The position numbers were made by a program, and so were the translations under genes. Below are positions 8,770 through 19,283 of a DNA stretch of 64,000 bases, in pieces. Positions within the stretch are counted from its first letter, which is position 1. Each line of letters begins with the position of its first letter. The notes under the pieces were generated by a model. That model was not told where the DNA came from, searched no databases, and saw only the letters and a program-made list of their open reading frames with translations. Source of the stretch: Brachycybe producta (lineage: Eukaryota; Arthropoda; Diplopoda; Playtdesmida; Andrognathidae); the NCBI GenBank assembly GCA_036925085.1, contig JAUPFP010000165.1:1-64000 (forward strand), in the 5' to 3' direction.

Positions 8770-9900
8770 CTCAAGTTGTCCACTGAATTCCATTACGCTG
8801 CTTTGCCCACTTGTCTGTCTTACTCAATGAATTGGTCCACTAAGTTATAGTTATACCTACTTAACGAATTTTTGTCCACAGAACTCATTGTTCTATGACA
8901 CACCACTAAATTACTTCGAAAAATCTCCACAAAGAGCGCTAGCATCGTTTTTCTAACGAGCCCATAGACCCAATGTTAAAGAAAAACGTTAATTTTTAAA
9001 ATAAACAGTCGCAGCGGCAATATGTTTATTTTTCATATTTAAAGTTGTCCAATATTATTAAGTTTTCAAAGTGCAATATGCACCTTAAATATATGCGAAT
9101 TGAGTGATAGAATGACAAAAAAAATTAGTAAGTGCGGTTCTATTTTTAAAACTATTTCAAAATCGTGAATTTCTAACTCTTATGTTAAAACTCCATTGAG
9201 TACGTGTTTGTAAGAAAAATACATCCATTAAAATGCTCGTAAAAATACCTAAAAAATAATTTTAAAAAACAATTAAACCACAGTGAAGCCAACACATTGA
9301 CGCACGTGCTGATTTTTTTCTGACTTTGACTTTTACGAGCACTTTAATGGATGTTTTTTTTTCTTATTTGGGCGTACTCAATGCAGCTTAACATAAGAGT
9401 TAGAAATTTGCGATTTTTAAATAGTTTTTAAAAATAGAACCGCACTTACCAATTTTTTTGTCATTCTATCACTCGATCAGCATATATTTAAGGTTCACAT
9501 TGCACTTTGACAACTTAACATTGGACAACTTTAAATATGAAAAATAAACATTAAGTCGCCGCGACTGTGGATTTTAAAAATTAACGTTTTTCTTTAACAT
9601 TGGGTCTATGGACTCAATATAAAAACGATGCTAGCGCTCTTTGTGGAGATTTTTCGAAGTAATTTAGTGACGTAGCATCATAAGCCCAATGGCCAACTAA
9701 ACCGATTGGTCTGCATTGCCTAATCGTCAGTGAACACACTAGTGCACCGAGCCCAGTTGTCATTGAACTCATTGGTTCACTAAGCCCAGTGGTCAACTAT
9801 TCATTCCACCAAATCCAGTGATCCACTGAACCCATTGATCTGTAAAGCACAGTTGTCCACTGAACACATTGGTCTACTAAGTCCACTGGTCCTCTTCAGC
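8770..9900. repeat. Degenerate ACTGG/CCACT minisatellite interrupted by D3
   Basis: Words such as TTGTCCACTGAA, GGTCCACTAAG, CCCAGTGGTCAACT and CACATTGGTCTACTAAG recur at about 20/40-bp spacing in 8770-8895 and 9675-9900, with D3 between. A related stretch lies at 30785-30900. Confidence 0.6.
8897..9674. mobile_element. Family D element, copy D3, full length
   Basis: Long inverted arms: CACTAAATTACTTCGAAAAA left and the complement at 9648-9671 right, then GCGCTAGCATCGTTTTTCT and CCATAGACCCAATG in both arms. Centre has CATCCATTAAAATGCTCGTA and the CAGCACGTGCGTCAA region. No coding capacity. Confidence 0.8.
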
Positions 9901-10079
9901 TCAGTGAATCGCATATTTGAGCCAACATATTTCAATCTACTTTTTTCTATATAAAAAAGTGTATTTGGGAAGATATCCTCAAATCTAGTCTCTAACACAC
10001 TTTCAATATCTCCTCATTGTTTCAACTGAAACGCAGAATAACCCAGATGTTCTAATGTAATAAGATTTTTAACATGAAG

Positions 10080-10286
10080 CTAAACTTATACGATTAAACC
10101 TTATACAATTTAGAATCCTTTTAAGAGTTAATCTAATATATGAAATAGAAAAGGTACATAGTGTATAGGGGGCTGCAAGATTTGCAGAAAAAGTAAAATA
10201 GGTATTCTGACAGTTTAACCTCCAAGTTAGCCGTAAACGGGCACACAGCTCCGATCTGTCTTTGACAGATATTTTGATGTGTGCTG
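10080..10286 (+). pseudogene. LINE reverse transcriptase, decayed C-terminal fragment
   Basis: One frame reads NLIYEIEKVHSV, stop, GAARFAEKVK, then stop. This matches the fragment at 35.6 kb (NLTYDIEKVQ..AARFVKGK) and the common LINE RT C-terminal motif Y-x-IEKVQ-x-x-AARF. In-frame stops show it is dead. B3 follows directly. Confidence 0.65.
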
Positions 10287-10288
10287 AG

Positions 10289-10483
10289 ACAGGCATGTGT
10301 GCGCAGCTTCAGAATTTCTTTGACTCCGCCCTTTTATGAGCGTCAGACCAAATATCAACCAATTAGAAATAATAAAAAGGGCAGGGCATGTGACGTCAGA
10401 CCCCGTAACAAACCAATTAGAAATTGATGACGCTCATAAAGGGCAGAGCCAAAGAAATTCTGAAGCTGTGCACAGATGCCTGT
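10289..10483. mobile_element. Family B MITE, copy B3
   Basis: ACAGGCATGTGTGCGCAGC left, GCACAGATGCCTGT right; CTTCAGAATTTCTTTGACTC and its complement inside; TGTGACGTCAGACC in the core. No clear TSD. Confidence 0.8.
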
Positions 10484-10677
10484 GTGACGAACCAGTTTTG
10501 CTCCTTCTTTAATTAGAAGGAGCAATCCTAAATCCTGATGTCGTCTGCTAGGCTGCTATAGTAGGCAGCCTGGCAGATGACAAACTCCAGATAGGGAGAC
10601 TGTCAACGCCCCCCCCCCCCCCGGTGGAGCAGCCTGGGGGGTACTTAATGGCAAGGCAGCCATTAAGGAGGGACAGT
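10484..10677. other. GC-richer segment with two small hairpins and a C15-type run
   Basis: GCTCCTTCT-TTAATT-AGAAGGAGC (about 10500-10523) and TTAATGGC-AAGGCA-GCCATTAA (about 10647-10668) are perfect small stem-loops. A long C run lies near 10608-10622. No gene seen. Confidence 0.5.
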
Positions 10678-10884
10678 GTGTTGAACCCTGGATGAGTGAG
10701 TGGATGTGTGCTTCCAACATGGCTATGGCGTCCAAGATGGCCGCCATCTTCAACATCATCTCTTTGTTCCCAAAAGAAGGGAACCATCTTTTGTGTTTCT
10801 CAACTGTTCAGCAGAATATTGTAATAATCAGTAAGTGTTTCTTCATTTATTCTTCTGAATAAATTATCATCTTTTAACCGTCAT
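10678..10884 (+). mobile_element. Possible solo or 5' LTR of an LTR retrotransposon
   Basis: Starts TGTTGAACCCTGG and ends AACCGTCA (TG...CA). It holds an AATAAA (about 10859) and the YY1-like palindrome AAGATGGCCGCCATCTT. TGGGGAAGTATCC lies 8 bp downstream, a position suitable for a primer-binding site. No second LTR and no gag/pol are in the window, so this is a weak structural inference. Confidence 0.3.
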
Positions 10885-11204
10885 TATTTTCTGGGGAAGT
10901 ATCCGTGGGGAGGGTGGGGGTTCTGGTGGGAATACACCGACCATCACCATCCAGTATCCGTTGTTTCGGCCGGTGCTTCATGCGCGGTTCCACGGTAGGA
11001 TCTATCGGAGGTCTACCGTGGGTTCTTCGTTGTTTCGGCAGGAAGCGACCGTCGATCTTCGGGGAACATGACTCTCAACCGGCGTCACCCAGGGACCGGA
11101 CGGACAAGAGGGCAGTCCGCATTTGGATCCCGGCCCCCAAGGGAGTCAAGGATCAAGTGCCGAAGTGGTGTGTTTTGATGCAGCATTTCCATTTTGGCAA
11201 TTAG
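10885..11204 (+). other. GC-rich leader-like region with a 99-codon ORF of unknown nature
   Basis: The ORF at 10905-11204 encodes an Arg/Gly/Pro-rich protein containing VRIWIPAPKGVKDQVPKW. I do not recognise a domain. Composition contrasts with the AT-rich surroundings. If the LTR call is right this would be untranslated leader or the start of gag. Followed by GGGGTTCGTGCCCCCGTA. Confidence 0.3.
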
Positions 11205-11569
11205 GGGTTCGTGCCCCCGTACATTTTCAACATTGTTTTTCTTCTGTTTTTTATTATTAAGAAATTAATTAATTTTATTTCATTAATTTTAATTTTATTT
11301 TAATTTAAATATTTTAAATCATTTAATTTTCGGCGACTTCCTATGGCTCCCATAGTGAACGTCTCATCAGCAGTTTCCATTGGCGATCAATAGATGGCAC
11401 CTGATTTACATGAAGGGCGGGGCAAAAGATGGATTTGTGCTAAGCACAAAAAAAACTATCAAAATTCTTGTTAGAACTTTGGTGGGTACATGTTGGTCAT
11501 GTGGTCTTGTGACACAGCAAAAAGCAGCTGCTAACAGCACACAGCAGAAGAAAAAACAGAACGCGTGAA

Positions 11570-12035
11570 AATATGGGATAGGAAAAAATGGGGGGGGGGA
11601 GATGTTCAGCTAACCCATGTTGATAAATTCAAATATCTTTGCTTAACCTTATCAAACAACATGCTTTGGGAAAAACACATAACCAATGCAGTCAGTAAAG
11701 CTAACCACACAGGCAAGTATGGCCAGCACAAGCTTTTCGTTTGCCCCGCCCTTTTATGAGCATCAGACCAAATATCAACAATTAGAACTTTATAAGGGCA
11801 GGGCATGTGACAGCAGACGAAATAACAAACCAATTAAGAAATTGATGACGCTCATAAAAGGGGGAGCAAGCGAAAAGCTAGTGCTGGGCACACTTGCCTG
11901 TGCTAACCACAGGTTGCGTTTTCTCCAACGCATCCTTAAACAATGTAAAGAAAATGTAAAAGAGGTCTGTCATTTTACCTTAGTCAGACCTATATTAGAA
12001 TATTGTTCCCCAATTTGGAGCCCATTTAGAAGGCA
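11570..12035 (+). pseudogene. LINE reverse transcriptase fragment interrupted by MITE B4
   Basis: Part 1 (11570-11708) reads VDKFKYLCLTLSNNM then WEKHITNAVSKAN. Part 2 (11902-12035) continues in the same frame as the target duplication with HRLRFLQRILKQ, then VRPILEYCSPIWSPF. This is the conserved LINE RT stretch 'KYLG..L...L.W..HI..' and 'LVRPILEYCSPIW.P'. MITE A3 cuts it at 12036. The upstream part is not seen. CR1/jockey-like by motif. Confidence 0.8.
11709..11901. mobile_element. Family B MITE, copy B4, inserted in the LINE fragment
   Basis: ACAGGCAAGTATGGCCAGCA left, GTGCTGGGCACACTTGCCTGT right. GCTAACCAC at 11700-11708 and 11902-11910 is an exact 9-bp TSD. Removing the element plus one TSD restores the LINE reading frame. 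The CRE-like site is TGTGACAGCAG here, i.e. mutated. Confidence 0.9.
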
Positions 12036-12240
12036 ACAGGCAATTAGAAAACGGGATGAACAGAAGTTGGCTCCACCCTTTTTATGACGAACGCAACTTC
12101 TAATTGGTTGGTTATGTAGTCTAACGTCACATGCTCCGCCCTTTTCAACGTCGAACCACATAACAAACCAATTAGAAATTGCCGGTCATCATAACAAGGG
12201 CGGAGCCAACTTCTGTTCATCCCGTTTCCTAATTGCCTGT
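12036..12240. mobile_element. Family A MITE, copy A3
   Basis: ACAGGCAATTAGAAAACGGG to TTTCCTAATTGCCTGT with a full core in the opposite orientation to A1 (CTAACGTCACATGCTCCGCC). It abuts the LINE fragment on its left. No TSD, and no LINE sequence to the right, so deletion accompanied or followed insertion. Confidence 0.85.
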
Positions 12241-12829
12241 CTTACAGCGTGATCACAAGTCAGTCGGCAGTCAAACTGATGAAAAGTTAAACCTGCCTAT
12301 CAACTAGCCTCGTGTAAACGCGGCTTAACTGTAGAAATGGCTAACAAAAAAAACCGAAAGCGTTGGAGATATGGATGGAAACATAACTGTAATACAATAA
12401 AACTTTGATTCAATTTCAGTACATGAAAGAAAACAATGGAGAGGAAAAAAAAAATCCTCAAGAAAGACAATAAAAAAAATTGGAACTGGACTCATGGTAA
12501 AGATTTAGAAGTAAACGAAGAACAACCGAAAAAACGTTCACAAAACTGGAAACGAAGTGAAAAATCCAATTTGCAACTTCTCAAAATGTCTACATTTTCT
12601 TATTTTTTTTAGAAGGAAAAAAAAGTGTAGCAGTAATTTCATAATATTCAATTGGAATCTATCTCAGAAACGCCAAAACGAACAGCTCGATACTAGCGCC
12701 AATAGAGCAAGAAAGGGTTCAAACTAAATGGGAGACTTCTGTTTGGGGGTTCATCTTGTTGTTTTGAGCAGACGACAACGAGACAAATGAGTGTTCTTAT
12801 ATGGTGTTACTAAAACTGCAAAAAATCGC
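12241..12829. other. AT-rich DNA, no gene seen
   Basis: Contains a lone end resembling the 'TTAAGCCxxGTTTxCAC' termini seen elsewhere (CGTGTAAACGCGGCTTAAC, about 12311-12329). Its partner was not found. Confidence 0.4.
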
Positions 12830-13420
12830 CTCACAATCGCTCAATTAAAATACAGTAAAGTGCAAAATGCACTAAAAAGTATTGTTTTTTCATTGCTCGA
12901 TTTATATAAATTTTGAAAAGGTCCTTCTATTTTTAAACAAGGTTCAAAGTCGTTGGTTTTCTTAACTCCATGTTAAACCCCCCATTGGACCTAAAACCGT
13001 CCCACACACATTTGAAAAACTCGTTAAAAACGATTTAGAAGAACAACAAAATAATTACCACGTACTTTAATGTATTGGCTTCACCATGTTTCCTTTTTAT
13101 AAATTTTGAAAAGGTCCTTCTATTTTTTTAATAACGTTTAAAATCGTACGTTTTTTTAACTCCATGTTAATTCCCATAGGGCCAAAAAACCGTCAACCAA
13201 ACATTTGAAGAACTCCCATTAAAAACGACTTGGAACAATCACATAATAATTAGCACGTGCATTAATCTATTGGCTTCACGATGTTTCCTTTTTATAAGGT
13301 TAGCACGTGGAATTATTTTTCTATTAATTATTATGTGACTTCGAACCAGGAGAAAAAACGTTAAAAAACCGTTTTTCCATCAACAACGATCGCAGCGCTT
13401 ACATTCGAAGAAATTTTGAA
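12830..13420. mobile_element. Diverged family D relative, D6
   Basis: GTAAAGTGCAAAATGCAC, TTTATAAATTTTGAAAAGGTCCTT (in parts, twice), TTGGCTTCAC near CACGTRC words and TTAACTCCATGTTAA parallel the order of features in D, but with only patchy identity. Two internal tandem-like halves. Confidence 0.4.
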
Positions 13421-13521
13421 ATAAACGCTATATCTAGGCTCTTAAGCGATAATCGCCAGACACAATTATCCAGCAACTTCGTCGGACACAGCAACATGTA
13501 TCTGAATACATGTGGCCAGTG

Positions 13522-14151
13522 TAGTGATGTTCCGATAGCAGCGATACGAATCGGAATACTATCGCGATAGTCAAACTATCGAGTGGTTTAGCAATTGATA
13601 GTTCTATCAATAGTTTTGCAAACTATCAATAGTTTAAAAAAAAACTACAATCACATATATTAATGTATCTTGAATTCTGGATGTTAGATGGCACCATCAT
13701 CTGTACCTTTTGCATCGTCTGTACTCTTAAACTGCAGTGCATGGGTGACATTGGTAAGTATTGAGTATACTGTATACTATGGACTGCTAAGAGAGGCTGT
13801 GAATGTGACAATGTGGTATCTTTTGTCATGTGACCGTTGTGATGTTAAGTGAATGTTTGTTGTTACTGAGAGGCCAGAGGTCATTAGAAAAAAAGTGGTT
13901 GCATGGATTTTTAAAACTTTTCATTATTTTCAATAAAAAATCTCAAAAAAAAGCATTTATTTTCATTTTTCAGATCAACAAGAATTTATCTTCAAAAACA
14001 ACGGCTTTTCAGTTTTCAGTAGGTTTTGTAAAAGAAATATTTCCACCGATTGGGAAACGATGAAAACTATCCATAGTACTATCGATATTGAAACGTAAAA
14101 TACTATCGATAGTGCTATCAGTAGTTTATTTTTGACTATCGCACATCACTA
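13522..14151. mobile_element. Element H, hAT-like, 630 bp, 8-bp TSD
   Basis: TIRs TAGTGATGTTCCGATAG and CTATCGCACATCACTA. Flanks GGCCAGTG (13514-13521) and GGCCAGTT (14152-14159) form an 8-bp TSD with one mismatch. The ends carry many ACTATCGATAG-type words. It lies inside dispersed repeat I. Internal ORFs are short with no transposase motif. Confidence 0.8.
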
Positions 14152-14366
14152 GGCCAGTTATATTGCGCATGTCATAACAAATGTAGTGGATAAACTGGTT
14201 ACTCATGGGCGCCCACACATAGGGACAAGAGGAAGAGGGGGCACTTGCCCCCATTAGAAATTAATATCTAATTTTTGTTTTACCTACTACTATTTGGTTT
14301 TTAACCAATTTCTTCGCACTAAAGATCCACAAAGTGGAACTCAGAAGTTTAACTTTAAAAAACCTA

Positions 14367-14561
14367 GGGCCTGTTTTTCACAAGTACAAGTCTTGTAATA
14401 CAAGTGAATTCTACAAAGTCTTGATCAGGACATGCATCACAATTTATCATTACGAATTAATAATTCATAATTACAAATAGTGTATTTGCGATGCATGTCC
14501 TTTCCATGGCTCCGTAGAATTTACTTGTATTACATGACTTGTATTTTTGTGAAACAGGCCC
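14367..14561. mobile_element. Element G, foldback MITE with GGGCCTGTTT ends
   Basis: About 195 bp whose ends are long imperfect inverted repeats: GGGCCTGTTTTTCACAAGTA left and TTTTTGTGAAACAGGCCC right, then TTGTAATACAAGTGAATTCT and its complement. Flanks CTA and CTG may be a 3-bp TSD. GGGCC(T/C) ends fit PIF/Harbinger-type MITEs. Confidence 0.7.
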
Positions 14562-14839
14562 CTGGATGAAAAATACCCTTGTTCATAATTTCCTGTTTTG
14601 CATTTTTCGAGGGCTTGCTAAAATGTCTAACATTGACCATTGTGTTTTGCCCCCCCCCCCCCCCTTCCAGCAAAAATGTCTGCGGGCGCCCATGTTGCCA
14701 ACCAAATATTTTCTACCTATAACTCAAAATGTACTGGTAGGTTGTTTTACAAGTGTTTTGAAATTAAACGGAATGTCCTTAATTAACTATCTCGTATTTC
14801 TTTTTAAACTACACAGCTTATTTCTTAATGACACGTTTT

Positions 14840-15392
14840 GTTAACTATAACACTTGTTACAGACAAGTCCAATTTCACTAGTTTCCAACAACTTGTTACC
14901 TACACTTGTAAGCTACAATTGTTACTTACAACAAGTCAGGGCCGTCTTTTGTGGCTCCTGGCACAAGATTTATTTGAGGCCCCCAACAATGCCTTACAAA
15001 TAAACTCATTTTTTTCCTCAAGAAACCAGTGTTCTATGTATTGATGATTCTATGATTTCCATTGTATATATTGGAACAGGACTTTTATGAAGTAAATCAC
15101 ATAAGTGAATGGGCCTATTTTTTAAAATAGTAAAATGTTTTTGATGTCGGATAAATTGAAATTAAAGATTTAAAAATACAGAAAATAGTGACAATTAACT
15201 GACTGAGGCCTTAGTTTAGACAGAGGCCCTGGGCCCCGGGCGCAGTTGCCCCCCTATTAAGATTGCACTACTTGTCGTTTTGTGTACAAATGTTTATGAA
15301 ACACCCTGTAACTGCAACAAGTTGTGATTACAAGGACTTGCAACTTACAATTGTTACGGACAAGACTTGTTGTTTTGTGAAATGGGGGCCCT
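14840..15392. mobile_element. G-related inverted-repeat element with a nested insert
   Basis: ACTTGTTACAGACAAGTCC and CTACAATTGTTACTTACAAC on the left are mirrored by TTACAATTGTTACGGACAAG on the right, ending TTGTGAAATGGGGGCCC. A block from CAGGGCCGTCTTTTGTGGC (14937) to GCAGTTGCCCCCCT (about 15256) lacks this symmetry and looks like a later insert. Confidence 0.45.
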
Positions 15393-16004
15393 TGTTCTGA
15401 TCCGATATAGTGACGTGCGCGACAAGCGTCACAAGCGACAAACGTCACACATGGCAAAATGAACAGCACAGCCCTCTGAGAACCACTGATCAAAGAAGTT
15501 TTAACACCCTGTATTATTTTAGTACCTAGCTATCTTTCTTCGGTCAATGATACTTTTTCTTAAAACAATTGCGATATTCCAAAATGAAAGTTTATTCGAT
15601 CTCTTCGAAAATTGCTCAGACACAAAAAAAGTCACGAACTCAAAAACATCAACGATGATGATGATGATGATGAGAAAGAAAACGACTTTTTTTCTTCTTC
15701 TTCTTCTTCCAAATGGAAAACAAAACCGGTCATTCTGTAAATTCACTAGTCATTTTGCAAGACCACTAATTCTTGGCATATTATGAAGCCTTTTAAGACA
15801 AATGTACAAAATGCCTATTAGGGCTGGCAACATTTTCGATATATCGATATTTCGATATATTTTTTTAAAAAATGTACTCGATATATCGACAAATCGATTT
15901 AATGAAAAATCGAAAAAAAAAATCGAAAAACCGAAAAAATCAAAATATTGAAAGTATGAAAATTGGTAGAATGTAATTCATGCAAAATTAAGATTGGTAA
16001 TTAA
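15393..16004. other. AT-rich DNA with a TATCGATA-rich patch
   Basis: ATGATGATG microsatellite at about 15655-15672. From 15815, TTAGGGCTGGCAACATTTTC followed by ATATCGAT repeats resembles a hAT end, but no opposite end is visible. Confidence 0.4.
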
Positions 16005-16417
16005 TAGAGTTGGGATGAATCCTAAATTTTCTCGAACCCGAATACTAAAAGGTTCTCGAATCCTTCAAATATAAGAATCCTATAATTTATTCATTAAGAA
16101 GATACAAATAAATGAAATAATATGAATTATTAATAATAAAAAAACACACGTGTGGTGGCACTCAGGGTCGCTACAAGGTGATACATTGGTGATCCGGGTA
16201 CCACCAAAATTGCAACAATCGCCTGCTTTTTTTTTTGTTAGTGAACGCTTCTATTGGAAGTCAATGGAATTAAAACTAATTTTACCAAAGATTTAACAGA
16301 TTTTTTTTAACAGTTAGGATTTGAAATATTAGAACCCGAAAAAAAGCGTGAAGATTTGAGTTTTCGAATCTCGAATATTTTTCAAGATTCGCGGGATTCG
16401 AATGGCCCACATCCCTA
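16005..16417 (-). mobile_element. Family C hAT-like MITE, copy C3
   Basis: TAGAGTTGGGATGAATCC to GGCCCACATCCCTA. Flanks GTAATTAA (15997-16004) and GTAATTAG (16418-16425) are an 8-bp TSD with one mismatch. Confidence 0.85.
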
Positions 16418-16605
16418 GTAATTAGTATTTCATGTTTTCAAGCGTTTGAATTGAGTTCTCTTAACACTGATAACAAAAAAAAATAATTAAACATTAATCT
16501 ATATGAAAAACAAAAAACTGGACCTTCGAACTAAGTGGCCCAACGAGAAAAATGTTCGATTACCTCCAATAGGCCAGTCGAGGCCACCTGTTCTGCATTG
16601 TTGTA

Positions 16606-16746
16606 GGCAATGTGCAAAATGCCAACAAAAAAAAAACAATAAGCAAATGTGCATAATATTATTTAGGGCTGATTATGTTAATCAGGAGTAAATAAGTCAT
16701 ATGCACATTTGTTTATTGTTTTTTGTTGGCATTTTGTACATTGCCT
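16606..16746. repeat. Foldback (inverted repeat) with arms of about 60 bp
   Basis: GGCAATGTGCAAAATGCCAA left and TTGGCATTTTGTACATTGCC right; AAGCAAATGTGCAT and ATGCACATTTG inside. A ~30-nt centre contains TTTAGGGCTGATTATG. No TSD identified. Confidence 0.65.
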
Positions 16747-16854
16747 AGAACAAAAGTTGGCACCTGCAGAGACAGACAGATAATAAGACAAAACAAAAGA
16801 AAAATTCAAAAGATTTATGATCAGCCTCAACCCCCCCGCCCCCACACACACACA

Positions 16855-16952
16855 ATTGGTCAATGCCTGACCATTTAATAGAGGGCGCTGCGATAGAAAT
16901 ATAGATAAATATACAAAACTATTAATATTAATATTAACATTATTATTATTAC

Positions 16953-16994
<42 letters not shown>

Positions 16995-17080
16995 ACACAC
17001 ACAAACAAATGGTCAATGGCGGACCATTTAATAGAGGGCGCTGCGATAGAATTATAGATATATACATACACAACTATTAA

Positions 17081-17128
<48 letters not shown>

Positions 17129-17132
17129 CATT
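16855..17132. repeat. Tandem duplication of a 140-bp unit with ATT microsatellites
   Basis: CCATTTAATAGAGGGCGCTG plus CGATAGAA occurs at about 16870 and 17021, each followed by a long (ATT)n run (about 16938-16993 and 17080-17130). The reverse-strand poly-Asn ORF is an artefact of the run. Confidence 0.8.
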
Positions 17133-17845
17133 ATTATTTTCAAAAAACAACTTTCGCTTTATTTCAAAATAATAAAAAAAAACCTATAAACGAATTGGAT
17201 GGCAATGAATTCCTGAGGTTTTTCTTTCTTATTTTTCTAACCAAAACCTATAATTATCGAACTGAAACCAACTCTAGAATTATAGAAATAACAACCCTAA
17301 AGCAGAAAATAGAAAAAAAAAAACAGAGTCTGGTGATATCGAGATGGCTCTCAATTTTGGTTGGGTTCAAGTATTTTTTTTTTGTTTTCTCCATAGTTGT
17401 GGCTTCCCCCCCCCCCCCCTCGCTTGATCAAAGGATAGAAATTGTTTTTTTTTTTTTCGAAACCAATAACTAGACCTAAAAACATAGGAATGTTTTACAT
17501 TTTTCTAATACGAGATCTATAGAGAAAAAGGGAGAGAGTGAGAGAGAGATTTGCGAATTTTCTTTGTTAAAAAGAGTTCAATCGACAATAAAAATTGTCC
17601 TAATAATAAGGTAGAAAAGAGTGGTTTTAGTTGTAGTTTAGGGCAATCAATCATTGATATAGAATGAAAATCTAAGTTAAAATGTCTGTCAGTTGGTGAA
17701 CCACGTGGGTATTTAGAGATAGGGTGAATCAGTGACGACGTGGTTGTTGCAATAGCACGTGCACAACTTGCAATTTCATAATATAGGCTTACGTGGTAGA
17801 GCAAAACCTTTTATTTGTGGACATCCTAACATCCTTACATAAAAC
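17133..17845. other. AT-rich DNA, no gene seen
   Basis: Homopolymer runs (C14-type at about 17406; T11-type near 17447) and a GAGAGAG tract near 17530. Nothing else supported. Confidence 0.4.
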
Positions 17846-19055
17846 AAGGGATTCAAGGAACCCTATAGACCTCCATTGCTTTAATATATGCTTTCATATA
17901 TCAAATAACCAACTTTTTTTCATTGTTAGATGTGTGCGCATGAGTACGCACATGAACACACATGTGCGCATGAGTACACACCATGTACACACGTGTGCGC
18001 ATGTGTACGCACATGTACACACGTGTGCGCATGTGTACGCACATGTACACACGTGTGCACATGTGTACGCACATGTACACACTTGTGCGCATATGTACGC
18101 ACATGTACACACTTGTGCACATGTGTACGCACATGTACACACTTGTGCGCATGTGTACGCACATGTACACACTTGTGCGCATGTGTACGCACATGTACAC
18201 ACTTGTGCGCATGTGTACGCACATGTACACACTTGTGCGCATGTGTACGCACATGTACACACTTGTGCGCATGTGTACGCACATGTACACACTTGTGTGC
18301 ATGTGTACGCACATGTACACACTTGTGCGCATGTGTACGCACATGTACACACTTGTGCGCATGTGTACGCACATGTACACACTTGTGCGCATGTGCACGC
18401 ACATGTATAGACGTGTGCGCATGTGTATATAGATAAACACATGTATGTACATGACATAGTTACATGTGATGCGCATGCGTCATTCATTTGTAATAATATG
18501 GTTTAGAATGAATATACGTCACATGTATTCTAATATACAAAAATAATAACAGAACAGAGAAAGGAACACCCCTCCTAAATAATAGAAAAGTCCCCCCTTT
18601 CGAATGCTACAACTGGAAAGAGGAAGAATCGAGATTTTTTTTAAAAAAAATTACGTTTTTAAAAAATCGAAATTTTATATATCGAATCGCTCTAAAATTC
18701 CAATTTTTTTCCAGTTTCATCGTCAGAATGTTTACATCATTTTAGGTCTGATGACATTTTATTGTAGGTGGCCCCGTTTTCGAGTTGTTCGACCCACTAA
18801 AAATTATGACCAAAAACTAAAAATTTGTTTCTAAAAAATTCATAAAAAAATAACCCCTGGGTAAAATTTTCTAATTTTTTGTCAGGAGCTTCATATTGAC
18901 CCACGGAATCAAATAAAAAATACTGCATGTCTTTATCTGATTCCGTTCTTGAGTTGTTCGAGGAACTAAATCGGGTTCTGGACACACACACACACAGACA
19001 TCCTTTTTTTCCCCCTTTTCTTGCATGATCCTATATACCTCCATTGCTCTTTAGA
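17846..19055 (+). mobile_element. Element E, copy E-2 (minisatellite-bearing)
   Basis: Begins CAAGGGATTCAAGGAACCC then ATAGACCTCCATTGCTTTA. It ends CTTGCATGATCCTATA and then a self-complementary ACCTCCATTGCTCT-TT-AGAGCAATGGAGGT. Both ends therefore carry the CCTCCATTGCT word. Non-coding flanks of the array (e.g. CATTTTATTGTAGGTGGCCC) match E-1 inverted. A terminal hairpin plus internal minisatellite suggests Helentron-like elements, not proven. Confidence 0.6.
17930..18432. repeat. 30-bp tandem array, almost pure alternating purine-pyrimidine
   Basis: Unit ACACTTGTGCGCATGTGTAC plus GCACATGTAC, period exactly 30 bp, about 16 copies, the central ones nearly identical. Alternation breaks only at CTTG; outer units with CGTG alternate perfectly. 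Because 30 is divisible by 3, long repetitive ORFs (Thr/His/Val/Cys) open in most frames on both strands; these are not genes. Confidence 0.95.
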
Positions 19056-19059
19056 GCAA

Positions 19060-19240
19060 TGGAGGTCAAAGACATATGTATGTTAAGGTCTTTGGGAGTA
19101 GAGACCTCTACATAAAGCCCATGGGCCGGGCTGGGCTTGGGTTGTTTTTTTATGTTAAAGGCTCATGGGCCTGGTGGGCTTTGCGGGCTGGGCCCAGTAT
19201 AAATTCTCATGGGCTGGGCTGTTCTGGGCTCCAGATTTTT
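19060..19240. repeat. GGGCTGGGC-rich degenerate repeat
   Basis: AAGCCCATGGGCCGGGCTGGG, CTCATGGGCCTGG, GGGCTGGGCCCAG and CTCATGGGCTGGGCTG repeat at irregular spacing. Probably the end region of an unidentified element. Confidence 0.35.
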
Positions 19241-19283
19241 ACACAATGGAGTTCTCTATTTGGGAGTAATTATTCAACGTTAA

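Noticed and set aside
10905..11204. Host gene exon
   Set aside because: 99 codons of Arg/Gly/Pro-rich protein without any recognised domain or splice pattern; described only as an unknown ORF.
17930..18432. CRISPR-like regular 30-bp periodicity
   Set aside because: Units are contiguous with no unique spacers, and the genome context is eukaryotic.
17793..18487. Long ORFs (up to ~205 codons) on both strands over the 30-bp array
   Set aside because: The 30-bp unit is a multiple of three and lacks stops, so most frames open automatically; products are monotonous Thr/His/Val/Cys repeats.
19076..19240. GGGCTGGGC cluster as a CpG-island promoter
   Set aside because: Few CpGs and irregular repetition; more likely a repeat end.
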